A stretch of 64,000 bases of DNA from Luteimonas galliterrae. Its GTDB lineage: Bacteria > Pseudomonadota > Gammaproteobacteria > Xanthomonadales > Xanthomonadaceae. This document shows, piece by piece, positions 41,094 to 55,166 of the stretch. The position numbers and the translations under genes are program-made. The notes beneath the pieces were generated by a model, which was not told the origin of the DNA, made no database searches, and was given only the letters and a program-made list of their open reading frames with translations. The stretch's first letter is position 1; each line of letters opens with the position of its first letter. The DNA lies in contig NZ_JAMBEP010000001.1 in NCBI RefSeq assembly GCF_023374055.1, positions 682,001-746,000 on the forward strand, written 5' to 3'.

Positions 41094-42149
41094 TCAATTG
41101 AGCCCCGGTCTCCGCGTGGTGGAGAAGCGTTGGCAGATGTCCTCGAGCCGCGAGCGGTTGCGCACCAGCGCGTCGACGCAGTTGGGGTCGAACAGGCGTC
41201 CGCGCTGCGCGTAGAGATAGGCGAGCGCGGCGTCGATGCTCCACGGATCCTTGTACGGGCGCGGCGAGATCAGCGCGTCGAACACGTCGGCCACCGCCAC
41301 GATCCGCGCCTCGATCGGGATCGCCTCGCCGGACAAGCCGTCCGGATAGCCGCTGCCGTCGTAGCGCTCGTGGTGGCGCAGCGCGATGACGGCGCCCATC
41401 TGGATGAAGCGGTTCTGGCTGTCGTTGAGCAGTTCGTAGCCGATCCGCGGGTGGGTGCGCATTACCGTGGTCTCGTCCTCGGTGAGCGGACCGGGCTTGA
41501 GCAGGATCGCATCGGGGATGGCGATCTTGCCCATGTCGTGCAGCGGCGCAGCCATTTCCAGTACGCGCACCTCGTCCTCGAACATGCCCAAGTGCTCGGC
41601 GATCAGCCCGGCCACGTGCGCCATGCGCTCCAGGAAGGCGCTGGTGCCGACGTCGCGATATTCGATGGCGCGGGCCAGCCGCGACAGCGTCTCGCGCTCG
41701 CGCTCCTCGACCTCGTGCATGCTCGACAGCAGCCGCTGCTCCAGCGACAGCGCGCGCTGCTTCACGTTCTCGGTCTGCTGGCGCAACTGCAGCAGGTTCT
41801 TGCAGCGCGCGCGCAGTTCGCGCGGGCGTACCGGCTTGACCAGGAAGTCGATCACGCCGGCCTCGAGCGCGGCCTGCCGCACCGGCTCGTCGCCGACGAC
41901 GGTCACCAGCACGATCGGCACGTCGCGGTGCGACGGCGCGCGGCGGAAGCGGCGCGCGAATTCCAGCCCGTCCATACCGGGCATGCGGTAATCGAGCAAC
42001 AGCAGGTCCGGCCGGTTGTGGTCGCACCATCTCAGCGCGGCTTCCGCATCGCCGAAATCGCTCACCGACAGCTGCGGCGTGATGTCCTCGATGATGTGCC
42101 GCAGCATGGTCCGTGCTGAGGTCTGGTCGTCGACAATGACGATGTTCAC
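41094..42149 (-). CDS. rpfG: Response regulator RpfG, HD-GYP c-di-GMP phosphodiesterase
   Basis: Output protein of DSF signalling. The 351 residues contain a receiver (Asp53 in DLLLLDYRMPGMDG) and an HD-GYP domain with HD at 204-205 (MAAPLHDMGKIAIPD), the HHERYDGSGYPDGL signature (259-272) and DVFDALISPRPY. Phosphorylation by RpfC activates c-di-GMP hydrolysis. I chose GTG 42149 as start since AGGGGAG stands five bases upstream; an ATG at 42197 would add 16 residues without a good binding site. No rpfH gene lies between rpfG and rpfC. Confidence 0.95.
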   Translation of the reverse strand: MNIVIVDDQTSARTMLRHIIEDITPQLSVSDFGDAEAALRWCDHNRPDLLLLDYRMPGMDGLEFARRFRRAPSHRDVPIVLVTVVGDEPVRQAALEAGVIDFLVKPVRPRELRARCKNLLQLRQQTENVKQRALSLEQRLLSSMHEVEERERETLSRLARAIEYRDVGTSAFLERMAHVAGLIAEHLGMFEDEVRVLEMAAPLHDMGKIAIPDAILLKPGPLTEDETTVMRTHPRIGYELLNDSQNRFIQMGAVIALRHHERYDGSGYPDGLSGEAIPIEARIVAVADVFDALISPRPYKDPWSIDAALAYLYAQRGRLFDPNCVDALVRNRSRLEDICQRFSTTRRPGLN

Positions 42150-42329
42150 GGAGCTCCCCTGTGGCCCGTCTGCCAGCCGTCCTAGCGCAGCATTCATAAT
42201 TGCCACATGTTGAGCCTGATGGGGTTCTACGGCAAGTCCTGGCCGCCAACCCCTTCGTCGGCCGGCCTAATCATTCAGCACAACGCCGAATCAGGCCGCA
42301 CACGGCCGTTTTCCGGCCGCCTGTCGCCC

Positions 42330-43847
<1,518 letters not shown>

Positions 43848-43867
43848 GGGCTTGGCTTGGATGATCT

Positions 43868-43936
43868 TGTGGGAGCGGCTTTAGCCGCGAGCTTTTCGGC
43901 GGGGCAAGAGCTCGCGGCTAAAGCCGCTTCCACAAA
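43868..43936. repeat. REP-like inverted repeat, family A copy 5
   Basis: TTGTGGGAGCGGCTTTAGCC and GGCTAAAGCCGCTTCCACAA around a short centre (GCGAGCTTTTCGGCGGGGC). Between lysS and prfB. Confidence 0.9.
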
Positions 43937-43949
43937 GGATTACGGGAGA

Positions 43950-45078
43950 TTACACGGCGTCGGAGCGTTTTGAACCGGCTTCCAGGCCCGATTTCAGGCT
44001 GGCCTCGACGAATTCGTCCAGGTCGCCGTCCAGCACCTTCTGCGTATCGGTGCGCTCGATGCCGGTGCGCAGGTCCTTGATCCGGCTCTGGTCGAGCACG
44101 TAGTTGCGGATCTGGCTGCCCCAGCCGATGTCGGACTTGGTGGCTTCCAGCGCATCGCGTTCCACGTTGCGCTTCTGGATCTCCATCTCGTACAGCTTCG
44201 CCGCCAGCATCTTCATCGCGCGGTCGCGGTTGGCGTGCTGGCTGCGTTCGGTCTGGCAGGCGACGACGATACCCGACGGCACGTGGGTGATGCGCACCGC
44301 CGATTCGGTCTTGTTGACGTGCTGGCCGCCGGCGCCGGAGGAACGGTACACGTCGGTCTTCAGGTCGGCCGGATTGATCTCGATGTCGATCTTGTCGTCC
44401 ACTTCCGGCGATACGAACACCGAAGTGAACGAAGTATGGCGGCGGTTGTCCGAATCGAACGGCGACTTGCGCACCAGCCGGTGCACGCCGATCTCGGTCT
44501 TCAGCCAGCCGTAGGCGTAATCGCCTTCCACGCGGAACGTGGCCGACTTGATGCCGGCAACGTCGCCGCCGCTGACTTCCAGCAACTCGGTCTTCCAGCC
44601 GCGCGATTCCGCCCAGCGCAGGTACATGCGCAGCAGCATTTCGGCCCAGTCCTGCGCCTCGGTGCCGCCGGCGCCGGCCTGGATGTCGACGAAGGCGTTG
44701 GCCGGATCCATTTCGCCGGAAAACATGCGCTGGAACTCGAGCTTGTCGACGCGGCCGCCGTAGCGCTCGACGTCTTCGACCACGGCCTTGGCGGTCTCCT
44801 CGTCGTTCTCGCTTTCGGCCAGGTCCAGCAGTTCGCCGGCGCCGACCAGGCCCTCGCTGAGTTCGCGGATGCCGTTGACGGTCTTGTCCAGCAGCGAGCG
44901 TTCGCGGCCTAAAGCCTGGGCGCGTTCGGGCTGGTTCCAGACATCGGGGTTTTCCAGTTCGCGATTGACTTCTTCCAGACGCTCGCGCTTGGCGTCGTAG
45001 TCAAAGATACCCCCGAAGCGAATCCAGCCGGCCGCTGAGGTCGGCGATGCGCTGGCGGATGGGATTGAGTTCGATCAT
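43950..45078 (-). CDS. prfB: Peptide chain release factor 2 (programmed +1 frameshift)
   Basis: Release factor for UGA and UAA. The gene is in two frames: codons 1-25 (ATG 45078 to 45004, [20 protein letters not shown] then LRGYL) end at an in-frame TGA (45003-45001); translation continues after a +1 shift from 45002 to 43950, giving about 375 residues. The second frame holds the GGQ motif ([18 protein letters not shown]) and the SPF stop-recognition motif ([16 protein letters not shown]). The internal TGA lets RF2 levels control their own synthesis, as in E. coli. Followed by lysS on the same strand, the classical prfB-lysS pair. Confidence 0.96.
45000..45006 (-). promoter_or_regulatory. RF2 programmed frameshift site
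   Basis: Minus-strand CTTTGAC preceded by GGGGGTAT: the slippery CUU followed by UGA C, with an internal Shine-Dalgarno-like GGGGG three bases upstream. This is the canonical prfB autoregulatory signal. Confidence 0.95.
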
Positions 45079-45129
45079 TTCGATTGCGTTGGGAGGCCAA
45101 ACAGCCGCGAATTCTAGCAGCCGCCGGAC

Positions 45130-46026
45130 TTAGGCGCTGGATTCGGCCCCTGCGCCCACGCGGCCGCGCAGGTCGGCGCGATAGCGGCGGCTGCACGGCA
45201 GCTGGGTGCCGTCCTTCAGATGCAGGCGGGCGTCGCCGCTATCCATGGGCTCGATCGACGCGACCTGGTCCAGGTTGACCATATAGCTGCGGTGGACCCG
45301 CGCGAAGCGGCGCGGGTCGAGTTTGGTTTCGATGCCCGCGATCGTGCTGCGCAGCGGGTAATCGTGCTGGCGCACGCGCAGGTTGACGTAGTTGCCCGAG
45401 GCTTGGATCCACTCGATATCGTTGGCGGCCACCAGGAATTCCCTGCCGAGCTTGCGGATCAGGAAGCGCTCAGGCCGTTCGACCGGCTCCATCGGCGGGC
45501 CTTCGTCGGGCACGTCGAGCAGGCTGGCCTCCCCCTGCCAGCGGCGCAAAATGAAGCGGTAGCCCTCCATGGTCAGCACGATCGAAGCGAAGGTGCGCAT
45601 GTCCTTCAGGTATTCGTAGAAGAATTGCCGCCCCCAGGGACCGAAGTCGTAGTCCATGCCCTGCCAGCGGTACACCAGCACGCGAAGGGCCACCATGCCC
45701 GCCACGTGCACGGCTGAAGCGAACACGCTGGCCAACAGGTACCGGGGCAGTTGCCGCCGCCAGTTGTCCCAGTGCAGTGGGTAGCGACGGGTGAACCAGA
45801 CGATGGCCGGCAACATCACCAGGAGCCATACCAGCCCACTGCTGAGTTCCCATACGGCGGGCTCCCAATCCAGGGTGGCGGATTCGCTGCGCCGGATGTC
45901 CATCAGCGTGGTGATGCTGTTGGCGATGCAGTTGACGCTGACCAGCAGCACCCAGAAGCCGATCTCGAAGGCGCGGCGCCAGGGCAGGAAACGTCGGTAG
46001 GCGGCGTCGGCGGCGGACTCAGGCAT
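45130..46026 (-). CDS. rpfD: LytTR-domain membrane regulator RpfD
   Basis: 298-residue regulator with four membrane helices in its first half (for example FEIGFWVLLVSVNCIANSIT, SGLVWLLVMLPAIVWFTRRY, LLASVFASAVHVAGMVALRV) and a C-terminal LytTR DNA-binding domain (about 190-290: FLVAANDIEWIQASGNYVNL, ARVHRSYMVNLDQVASIEPM and QLPCSRRYRADLRGR). Its place next to prfB and lysS matches rpfD of the Xanthomonas rpf cluster. Signals and targets are not established. It diverges from the acyltransferase gene at 46181. Confidence 0.88.
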   Translation of the reverse strand: MPESAADAAYRRFLPWRRAFEIGFWVLLVSVNCIANSITTLMDIRRSESATLDWEPAVWELSSGLVWLLVMLPAIVWFTRRYPLHWDNWRRQLPRYLLASVFASAVHVAGMVALRVLVYRWQGMDYDFGPWGRQFFYEYLKDMRTFASIVLTMEGYRFILRRWQGEASLLDVPDEGPPMEPVERPERFLIRKLGREFLVAANDIEWIQASGNYVNLRVRQHDYPLRSTIAGIETKLDPRRFARVHRSYMVNLDQVASIEPMDSGDARLHLKDGTQLPCSRRYRADLRGRVGAGAESSA

Positions 46027-46180
46027 TCGCGCATTCTAGGCGAGCGCGCCGAAACCGCCGCCGGCGATCGTCCCTACCGGCCCGCGATTCGTCCCTCACC
46101 GCCCGCAACAAGTCCCCTCGCCCGCCCGCCGCGGCGTCGGAGGCGCCCAATCGTCGCCAGTCCATACATAGGAATGCGCC

Positions 46181-47371
46181 ATGGAACGCCGCCACGATCT
46201 CGACTGGGTCCGCGTCTGTGCCTTCGGCCTGCTGGTGCTCTACCACGTGGGCATGTACTACGTGAGCTGGGATTGGCACATCAAAAGCCCCGGCGCCAGC
46301 GAGGCGCTTGAACCCTTCATGCTGCTGAGCAGCCCCTGGCGGCTGTCGCTGCTGTTCATGGTCTCGGGCGCCGCCAGCGCCTTCCTGCTGGCGAAGATGC
46401 CGAAGGGCTTCCTGGGGTCCCGTTCCTGGCGACTGCTGCTGCCGCTGATCGTCGGCATGGTGCTGATCGTGCCGCCGCAGTCGTATTACGAGGTGCTCTA
46501 CTCGGGTTATCCCGGTGGTTACCACGATGGCTATCTCGCGTTCTGGGGACGCTATCTCTCAGCCGATCAGAGCTTTTGCGACAACGACGGATGCCTGCTG
46601 CTGCCGACCTGGAACCATCTCTGGTTCGTCGCCTATCTGTGGGTTTATACGGTGGTGTTGTGGGCCGTCACCCGCCTCATGCCGAATGCCTGCCGGCGCC
46701 TGGGTGAATGGCTCGGCGGTCCGCTGTCCGGCTGGGGCGCCCTGTTGTGGCCGGTGTTGTTTTTAGCCATCGCCCGTATCGCACTGGCCGCACGTTTCGA
46801 AGCCACGCACGCGCTGGTGGACGACTGGTACAACCACGCCCAGTACTTCAGCGTGTTCCTGCTGGGTTTCCTGATGGCGCGCACCCGGAGCTTCTGGGAA
46901 GCATTGCAACGGCTGCGCTGGGCGTCTGTGTTGCTGGCCGCCGCCAGCTATGGCTTCATCATCTGGCAGTTCTATGCCAGCGGCTACAGCGACGCCAGTC
47001 CGCCGCCGGAAGCGATGCGGATTTTCCGGCGCGGCATGTGGGCATTGAACCAGTGGGCCACCATCGCCGCCATCTTCGGCTTCGCGTACCGCCTCCGTCA
47101 CGCCGACAATGCGGCGCTGCGCTATCTCGTGCCGGCGGTGTTCCCGGTCTACATCCTCCACCAGACCGTGATCATCCTGGCCGCCGTGCAACTGAAGCCG
47201 TTCGGCATCCGACCCTTGTTCGAGGGCCCGCTGTTGGTGGTGGTGACTTACGCTGCTTGTTTTTCAGGGTATGAAGTGATCCGCCGGGTGGATTGGCTGC
47301 GGCCGCTGTTTGGGCTTAAGCGCAAGCCGGCCGCGATCGTACTTCCCAGTGCTGCTCAATCAGCGACTTAA
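46181..47371 (+). CDS. Acyltransferase-3 family membrane protein
   Basis: 396-residue integral membrane protein of the acyltransferase_3/OafA-YrhL group, which O-acylates cell-surface sugars or peptidoglycan. The N terminus RRHDLDWVRVCAFGLLVLYH has the family's DxxR plus a His in the first helix; about ten helices follow and PAVFPVYILHQTVIILAAVQ near the end is typical. Substrate unknown. A Cys pair in the loop SFCDNDGCLLLPTWNH may form a disulfide. Divergent from rpfD and convergent with recJ. ATAGGA precedes ATG 46181. Confidence 0.88.
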   Translation: MERRHDLDWVRVCAFGLLVLYHVGMYYVSWDWHIKSPGASEALEPFMLLSSPWRLSLLFMVSGAASAFLLAKMPKGFLGSRSWRLLLPLIVGMVLIVPPQSYYEVLYSGYPGGYHDGYLAFWGRYLSADQSFCDNDGCLLLPTWNHLWFVAYLWVYTVVLWAVTRLMPNACRRLGEWLGGPLSGWGALLWPVLFLAIARIALAARFEATHALVDDWYNHAQYFSVFLLGFLMARTRSFWEALQRLRWASVLLAAASYGFIIWQFYASGYSDASPPPEAMRIFRRGMWALNQWATIAAIFGFAYRLRHADNAALRYLVPAVFPVYILHQTVIILAAVQLKPFGIRPLFEGPLLVVVTYAACFSGYEVIRRVDWLRPLFGLKRKPAAIVLPSAAQSAT

Positions 47372-47384
47372 GCCTTGCCTTCGT

Positions 47385-47481
47385 GGTGCGAATTTATTCG
47401 CATGTTCTTGATTTTTCGATGAAAAGCGTGCGAATAAATTCGCACCTACAAAAAAGCAGCGGAGCAAGCCCCGCTCTACAA
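47385..47481. repeat. Two palindromic repeats, family E
   Basis: GGTGCGAATTTATTCGCATG and CGTGCGAATAAATTCGCACC enclose about 25 bases; an adjacent unit GCGGAGCAAGCCCCGCTCTA completes a second, half element. The last bases supply the recJ stop codon. Between convergent genes, it may also act as a terminator. Confidence 0.85.
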
Positions 47482-49188
47482 AGCTTCGCCGTGCTCGACG
47501 ATGAGCTGGATCGCCTGCCCGCCGCGGTAGTCGTCGGGCGCGAGACGGTAGGCCAAGCGCAAACGGGGCGGCGGCGGCTGGTTATGCCAGCCGCCGAAGT
47601 GGATGGCGTTGAGGCGTAGCGTGCCGCAGGCGACTTCGAGTTTGAGGTGGCGCTCGCCGACGATTCGCCACGACAGCACATCGAATTCGCCGTCGAACAG
47701 CGGCTCCGGATACGCCTGCCCCCACGGCCCGCCGTCGCGCAGCGCTTCGGCGGTGGCACGGTTGAAGTCCGTGGCAACGAGTTCGCCGTCGCTCAGCAAC
47801 ACCGACTGCAATAGCGCAGCATCCAGCATGGCTTCGGCATGCGCCCGGAACGCCGACGCGAACGCCGGCAGCGCATCGAGCGACAGGGCCAGGCCCGCAG
47901 CCATGGCGTGACCGCCGAACTTTTCGATCAGGCCGGGATGCGCGGCATCGACGGCCGCAAGCGCATCGCGGATGTGGAAGCCGGGAATCGAGCGCGCAGA
48001 ACCGCGCAGCAGACCGCTGCCCGGCTCGGCCGGTGCGAAGGCGACCGTCGGCCGATGCGTACGCTCCTTGAGTTTCGACGCCACCAGGCCGACCACGCCC
48101 GGATGCCATTCCGGATCGAACAGGCACAGGGCCGAAGGCAGTATCTCGTCCGAAATGCCGGCCTTGGCTAGCAGCGCTTCGGCATCGTCGACCATGTTCT
48201 GCTGCAGGCCCTGGCGTTCGGCGTTGATGCCGTGCAGGACGGTGGCGAGTTCGCGCGCTTGCCGCGCATCGTCGGTCAGCAGGCATTCGATGCCCAGCGC
48301 CATGTCTTCGAGCCTGCCGGCGGCGTTGATCCGCGGCGCCAACGCGTAGCCGATATCGGCGGCGGTCAGCCTCGGCGCCTCGCGGCCGGAAACTTCGATC
48401 AGCGCGTGCAATCCGGCGCAGCCCTGCCCCGCGCGCAGCCTGCGCAGGCCGGCGGCCACGAAGGCGCGATTGTTGGCATCCAGCGGCACCAGATCGGCGA
48501 CCGTGCCGACCGCGACCAAATCGAGCAATGCGGTGAGATCGGGTTCGCAGCCCGCCAGCGCGCCCGTTACGCGCAGATGCCGCCTGAGCGCGAGCAGCAC
48601 GTAGAAAATGACGCCGACCCCGGCCAGCATCTTGCTCGGGAACGCATCCCCGCGCAGGTTGGGATTGACGATGGCATCCGCCGGCGGGAGCCGATCGCCG
48701 GGAAGATGGTGGTCGGTCACCAACACCTGCCAGCCGCGTGCCATGGCAGCGGCGATGCCGGCATGGCAGGCGATGCCGTGATCGACGGTGACCAACAAGT
48801 CGGGCCGCAACGCCGCGAGTTCGTCCACCAAAGCCGGCGACAGGCCATAGCCATGCACGATCCGATTGGGAACCGCATACGACACATGCGCGGCGCCGAG
48901 CATTCGTAAGCCACGCACGCCGACTGCGCAGGCGGTGGCGCCGTCGCAGTCGAAATCGCCGACCACGACGATATGGCGGTCCCGTGCGATAGCGTCCGCG
49001 AGCAGCGCGGTGGCCTGCGCGAGACCGCCGAGCGAATCCGGCGGCAGCAAGTTCGCCAGGCGCGGCTGCGCCTGCTGCGGATCGTGCGCGCCGCGGGCTG
49101 CGTAGATGCGGCGCAGCAGCGGCGGCACGCTGTCGGGCCAGCCTTCGCCGATCTGGCATTCCCTGCGGCGGATCGTGCGCTGGATCAT
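47476..49188 (-). CDS. recJ: Single-stranded-DNA exonuclease RecJ
   Basis: 5'-3' exonuclease used in RecFOR recombination and mismatch repair. The 570 residues show DHH motifs: VVVGDFDCDGATACAVGVRG, VTVDHGIACHAGI and LVTDHHLPGDRLPPADAIVN; then the DHHA1 region with GSARSIPGFHIRDALAAVDA and EKFGGHAMAAGLALSLDALP. Length matches E. coli RecJ (577). ATG 49188 overlaps the stop of the upstream gene (ATGA). The stop codon lies inside the adjacent palindromic repeat. Confidence 0.96.
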   Translation of the reverse strand: MIQRTIRRRECQIGEGWPDSVPPLLRRIYAARGAHDPQQAQPRLANLLPPDSLGGLAQATALLADAIARDRHIVVVGDFDCDGATACAVGVRGLRMLGAAHVSYAVPNRIVHGYGLSPALVDELAALRPDLLVTVDHGIACHAGIAAAMARGWQVLVTDHHLPGDRLPPADAIVNPNLRGDAFPSKMLAGVGVIFYVLLALRRHLRVTGALAGCEPDLTALLDLVAVGTVADLVPLDANNRAFVAAGLRRLRAGQGCAGLHALIEVSGREAPRLTAADIGYALAPRINAAGRLEDMALGIECLLTDDARQARELATVLHGINAERQGLQQNMVDDAEALLAKAGISDEILPSALCLFDPEWHPGVVGLVASKLKERTHRPTVAFAPAEPGSGLLRGSARSIPGFHIRDALAAVDAAHPGLIEKFGGHAMAAGLALSLDALPAFASAFRAHAEAMLDAALLQSVLLSDGELVATDFNRATAEALRDGGPWGQAYPEPLFDGEFDVLSWRIVGERHLKLEVACGTLRLNAIHFGGWHNQPPPPRLRLAYRLAPDDYRGGQAIQLIVEHGEAL

Positions 49189-50132
49189 TCGCTCAGCCGC
49201 TGCAGCGGCCTGCGCCAGAAGCGCCAGCGATGCGCACGCTCGAGGGCGAAGCGGCGGCCGTCCTCGCAGTCCAATTGCAAGCGTTCGATATCGCCGCGGC
49301 GCAATGCGTCCAGCGCAGGTTGCAGCCAGTCGGCATCCAGGCGAGCCAGATCGCGCATTGCCGCCAGGTCGAACAGCGCGTCGCCGGCAGCGCCCGGATA
49401 CCGCGCCGGCAACCTCTGTGCACCGCCGGCTGCGGAGGCCAAAGCGTGCAAGGTCGGATCGCCGGTGCACGCGGTCGGATGCGCGTCATGCGCCCGCATG
49501 CGCGCGTCCGGCAGCGTGCCCGCGCCCCAGAACCAGAGCGAATTGATCGGCGGCTTGCCTTGCGCGGCGCGTGCGGCGTTCCACGGGTGGTTATGCAGCA
49601 CGATCTGGGCTTCGCTCTGAAGCACGCGCCAGCGGGAGCCGTCGGGGCCGAGGTCGGCATGTTCGAATACGTCGTCGCCCAGCGCATCGCCCGGATCGGC
49701 GAAGGCGGGAATACGGGTTTCGCGCGCCATACGCAGGTACCAACGCGAGGGCGCCGGCGCATCGAGCGCGAACCCGGCATCGCCGAACAGCGGCTTCAGG
49801 GCCGGCAGCAGCGCCTCGCTATCGGTCCGCGTCATCCCCATCGATTCGCCGTGCGCCATCAATCGCACGCCATTGATGTCCGGGCGCATGTACACCGGAT
49901 CGGCACGCAACCAGGCGTCCGTACCGGCGTCGCCCGCATCGGCCTGGCGCGAGAGCGCGGCGATCGGCCAGGTGCCGGGCGGCAGACTGTAGTGCCGCAG
50001 CAGCTGGGCGCGCCTGCCGGCTTGCGTCGCCGGCGGACGATCGGCGCGCCCCAGCGCGACGGCGGTTGTCGCGGACAGGCGCTGACCGCCGAAACGTTCG
50101 GCAGCGGGCAACAGGAAGGTGGCCCGCGCCAT
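49185..50132 (-). CDS. Conserved hypothetical protein upstream of recJ
   Basis: 315-residue cytoplasmic protein. I recall close relatives in Xanthomonadaceae at this position, some labelled phosphoglycerate mutase-like, but I see no metal-binding or active-site motif that supports that label. Recognisable conserved segments are YMRPDINGVRLMAHGESMGM, WYLRMARETRIPAFADPGDA, QIVLHNHPWNAARAAQGKPP and NSLWFWGAGTLPDARM. Its stop overlaps the recJ start (ATGA), so the two are coupled. Function unknown. Confidence 0.82.
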   Translation of the reverse strand: MARATFLLPAAERFGGQRLSATTAVALGRADRPPATQAGRRAQLLRHYSLPPGTWPIAALSRQADAGDAGTDAWLRADPVYMRPDINGVRLMAHGESMGMTRTDSEALLPALKPLFGDAGFALDAPAPSRWYLRMARETRIPAFADPGDALGDDVFEHADLGPDGSRWRVLQSEAQIVLHNHPWNAARAAQGKPPINSLWFWGAGTLPDARMRAHDAHPTACTGDPTLHALASAAGGAQRLPARYPGAAGDALFDLAAMRDLARLDADWLQPALDALRRGDIERLQLDCEDGRRFALERAHRWRFWRRPLQRLSE

Positions 50133-50146
50133 GGGTCAGCCCATTC

Positions 50147-50731
50147 TCATTCGGCGATGCGCTCGTAGCCGGACAAGGCCTGGATCACGGCCTCGTTGTT
50201 CCGGTACTTGCCACGCAAGGCCGCCAGTTCTTCGTTGCTGCCGGTGCACAGCTCGCGCACGGTTTTGGCCAGATATTCGCGCCGTTCGGCGTCGTACGGT
50301 TCTTCGCCCAGAAAATGCTCGCAATCGTCGCGGCGGCTGATGAAGGCGACCACGTCTTTCGGCAACTCCGCAGCAGCAGGATCCTGGCCGTAGGCACCTT
50401 CGATCGCCAGCCGTTTCTCTTCGACCCAACCGGTGAAATCCTTGCCGGCGCGGCTGACGTACATCACCTGCACCCAGCCCTGATACGGTTTGTAGACGGT
50501 CAGAGCATCGCCCGGGATCACAAAGATTTTCTGCCTGCAGGCCGCCGACGGCGCGTTGTGGAAATGCAGCCTGCCCTTGCCCGTCACTTTGGCCTGCAGC
50601 GGCGGGCGGAAATCCGGTTCGCCATCGGCCGTGGCGGCAAGCGCGGCGCAATCGGCGCGCTCGGCCGCCGCGACGGAGCCGGCGCAGGAGAGCGCCAGGG
50701 CACACAGCAGTATTCGTAGCGATGCGTTCAT
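50147..50731 (-). CDS. Secreted SH3-like domain protein
   Basis: 194-residue protein with signal peptide ([20 protein letters not shown]). The middle ([55 protein letters not shown]) has the strand pattern of a bacterial SH3 domain. The C-terminal third is helical and charged. Likely an envelope-binding protein; partner unknown. ATG 50731 overlaps the greA stop by four bases. Confidence 0.75.
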   Translation of the reverse strand: MNASLRILLCALALSCAGSVAAAERADCAALAATADGEPDFRPPLQAKVTGKGRLHFHNAPSAACRQKIFVIPGDALTVYKPYQGWVQVMYVSRAGKDFTGWVEEKRLAIEGAYGQDPAAAELPKDVVAFISRRDDCEHFLGEEPYDAERREYLAKTVRELCTGSNEELAALRGKYRNNEAVIQALSGYERIAE

Positions 50732-51200
50732 GACTGGTAGCTCACTCCCACGATCTCGTACTCGCGCGTGCCGCCCGGCGCTTCGATTACGACGCTGTCG
50801 CCTTCGTGCTTGCCGATCAATGCGCGCGCCACCGGCGAGGAAATCGCGATCAGGCCGTGTTTGATGTCCGCTTCGAGGTCGCCGACGATCTGGTAGCGGC
50901 GCTCCTCGTCGGTTTCGACGTCCGCCAGCACCACGCTGGCGCCGAACACGATCTTCGACCCGGCATTGAGCGTGGCTACGTCGATCACCTGCGCATGCGA
51001 CAGCTCCGATTCCAGCTGCTTGATGCGTCCTTCGATGAAGCTTTGCTGGTCGCGCGCCGCGTGGTACTCGGCGTTCTCCTTCAGATCGCCGTGCGCGCGC
51101 GCCTCGGCGATCGCGGCGATCACCGCCGGCCGCTTGACCGACTTCAGCTCTTCCAGCTCGGCGCGCAGCCGCTGCGCGCCCTGGGTGGTCAACGGCGCCC

Positions 51201-51204
<4 letters not shown>
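50728..51204 (-). CDS. greA: Transcription elongation factor GreA
   Basis: 158-residue factor that rescues backtracked RNA polymerase by stimulating RNA cleavage. The N-terminal coiled coil with acidic tip is seen in [20 protein letters not shown] and [20 protein letters not shown]; the C-terminal FKBP-like domain follows ([20 protein letters not shown]). Length matches E. coli GreA (158). ATG 51204 overlaps the carB stop (ATGA), and its own stop overlaps the SH3 gene, so carB, greA and the SH3 gene are translationally linked. Confidence 0.97.
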
Positions 51205-54464
<3,260 letters not shown>

Positions 54465-54523
54465 GACGTTCCTCTACAGAATATGGGCCGGCGGCGCGGT
54501 GCGCCCGCTGCGGCTGGGGTTCT

Positions 54524-55159
54524 TCAACTTTCGTTCCATTCGTCGATGCCGCACTTGCGCGCGGCGTCCTGACCGAATGCGACAGGCTTTTCCAAATCCG
54601 GGAAATCCTTCTTCAGCACGCCGGCGGCCGGGCTTTCCATGAAGGCGGCCACATCGGCGCGTTCGGCCGCCGTCATGCCGGAAACCGTGCCGAACGGATT
54701 CGGCGCCGTGCCGCCGTTGATCATCGCGTCCACGCCCGCGCGCATCGCGCCGGTAAGCTTGGCGCCGCCCGGCGTGCCGGCGAAGCGCAACCATGCAGCG
54801 ACCGTCTCGCTGTCCTCGAACAGGTCGCCGAAAGCCTCGCTCAGTTTGCCTTCCACCTCCGGCTGCAGCGCGTCGAGCAGACAATCCTGCTGCGCGGCGT
54901 CGTAACGCTTCAACTCCGGCTGACTGTCGAAACTGGCCCGGACCACCTTGCGGGTGACGTCGGGCGTGAAGCCGAGCAAGCTCTTTATCTGGGAGATTTC
55001 GATGTCGGTGGGCGTTTGCGCGTGCGCCGGCTGCATGAACCACAAAAGCGATGCTGCAACGAACGCAGATACTGCGGCCGACCGTTTTATCTCGAAGCCC
55101 TTCGCTGAGGAACCTGCGCGGCTAACCGAGACGGCTTCGATGTCGGGGCGCTCTCGCAT
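54524..55159 (-). CDS. Hypothetical secreted protein between carA and carB
   Basis: 211-residue protein of unknown family. The N terminus MRERPDIEAVSVSRAGSSAK precedes a signal-like segment (AAVSAFVAASLLWFMQPAHA), so the signal begins unusually far in. The mature part is helical and acidic (TDIEISQIKSLLGFTPDVTR, FGDLFEDSETVAAWLRFAGT, ERADVAAFMESPAAGVLKKD) and ends with a Cys (KCGIDEW); a second Cys lies in QQDCLLDAL. ATG 55159 starts seven bases after the stop of the upstream gene. Together these two genes interrupt the usual carA-carB pair. Confidence 0.7.
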   Translation of the reverse strand: MRERPDIEAVSVSRAGSSAKGFEIKRSAAVSAFVAASLLWFMQPAHAQTPTDIEISQIKSLLGFTPDVTRKVVRASFDSQPELKRYDAAQQDCLLDALQPEVEGKLSEAFGDLFEDSETVAAWLRFAGTPGGAKLTGAMRAGVDAMINGGTAPNPFGTVSGMTAAERADVAAFMESPAAGVLKKDFPDLEKPVAFGQDAARKCGIDEWNES

Positions 55160-55166
55160 ATCGCTC

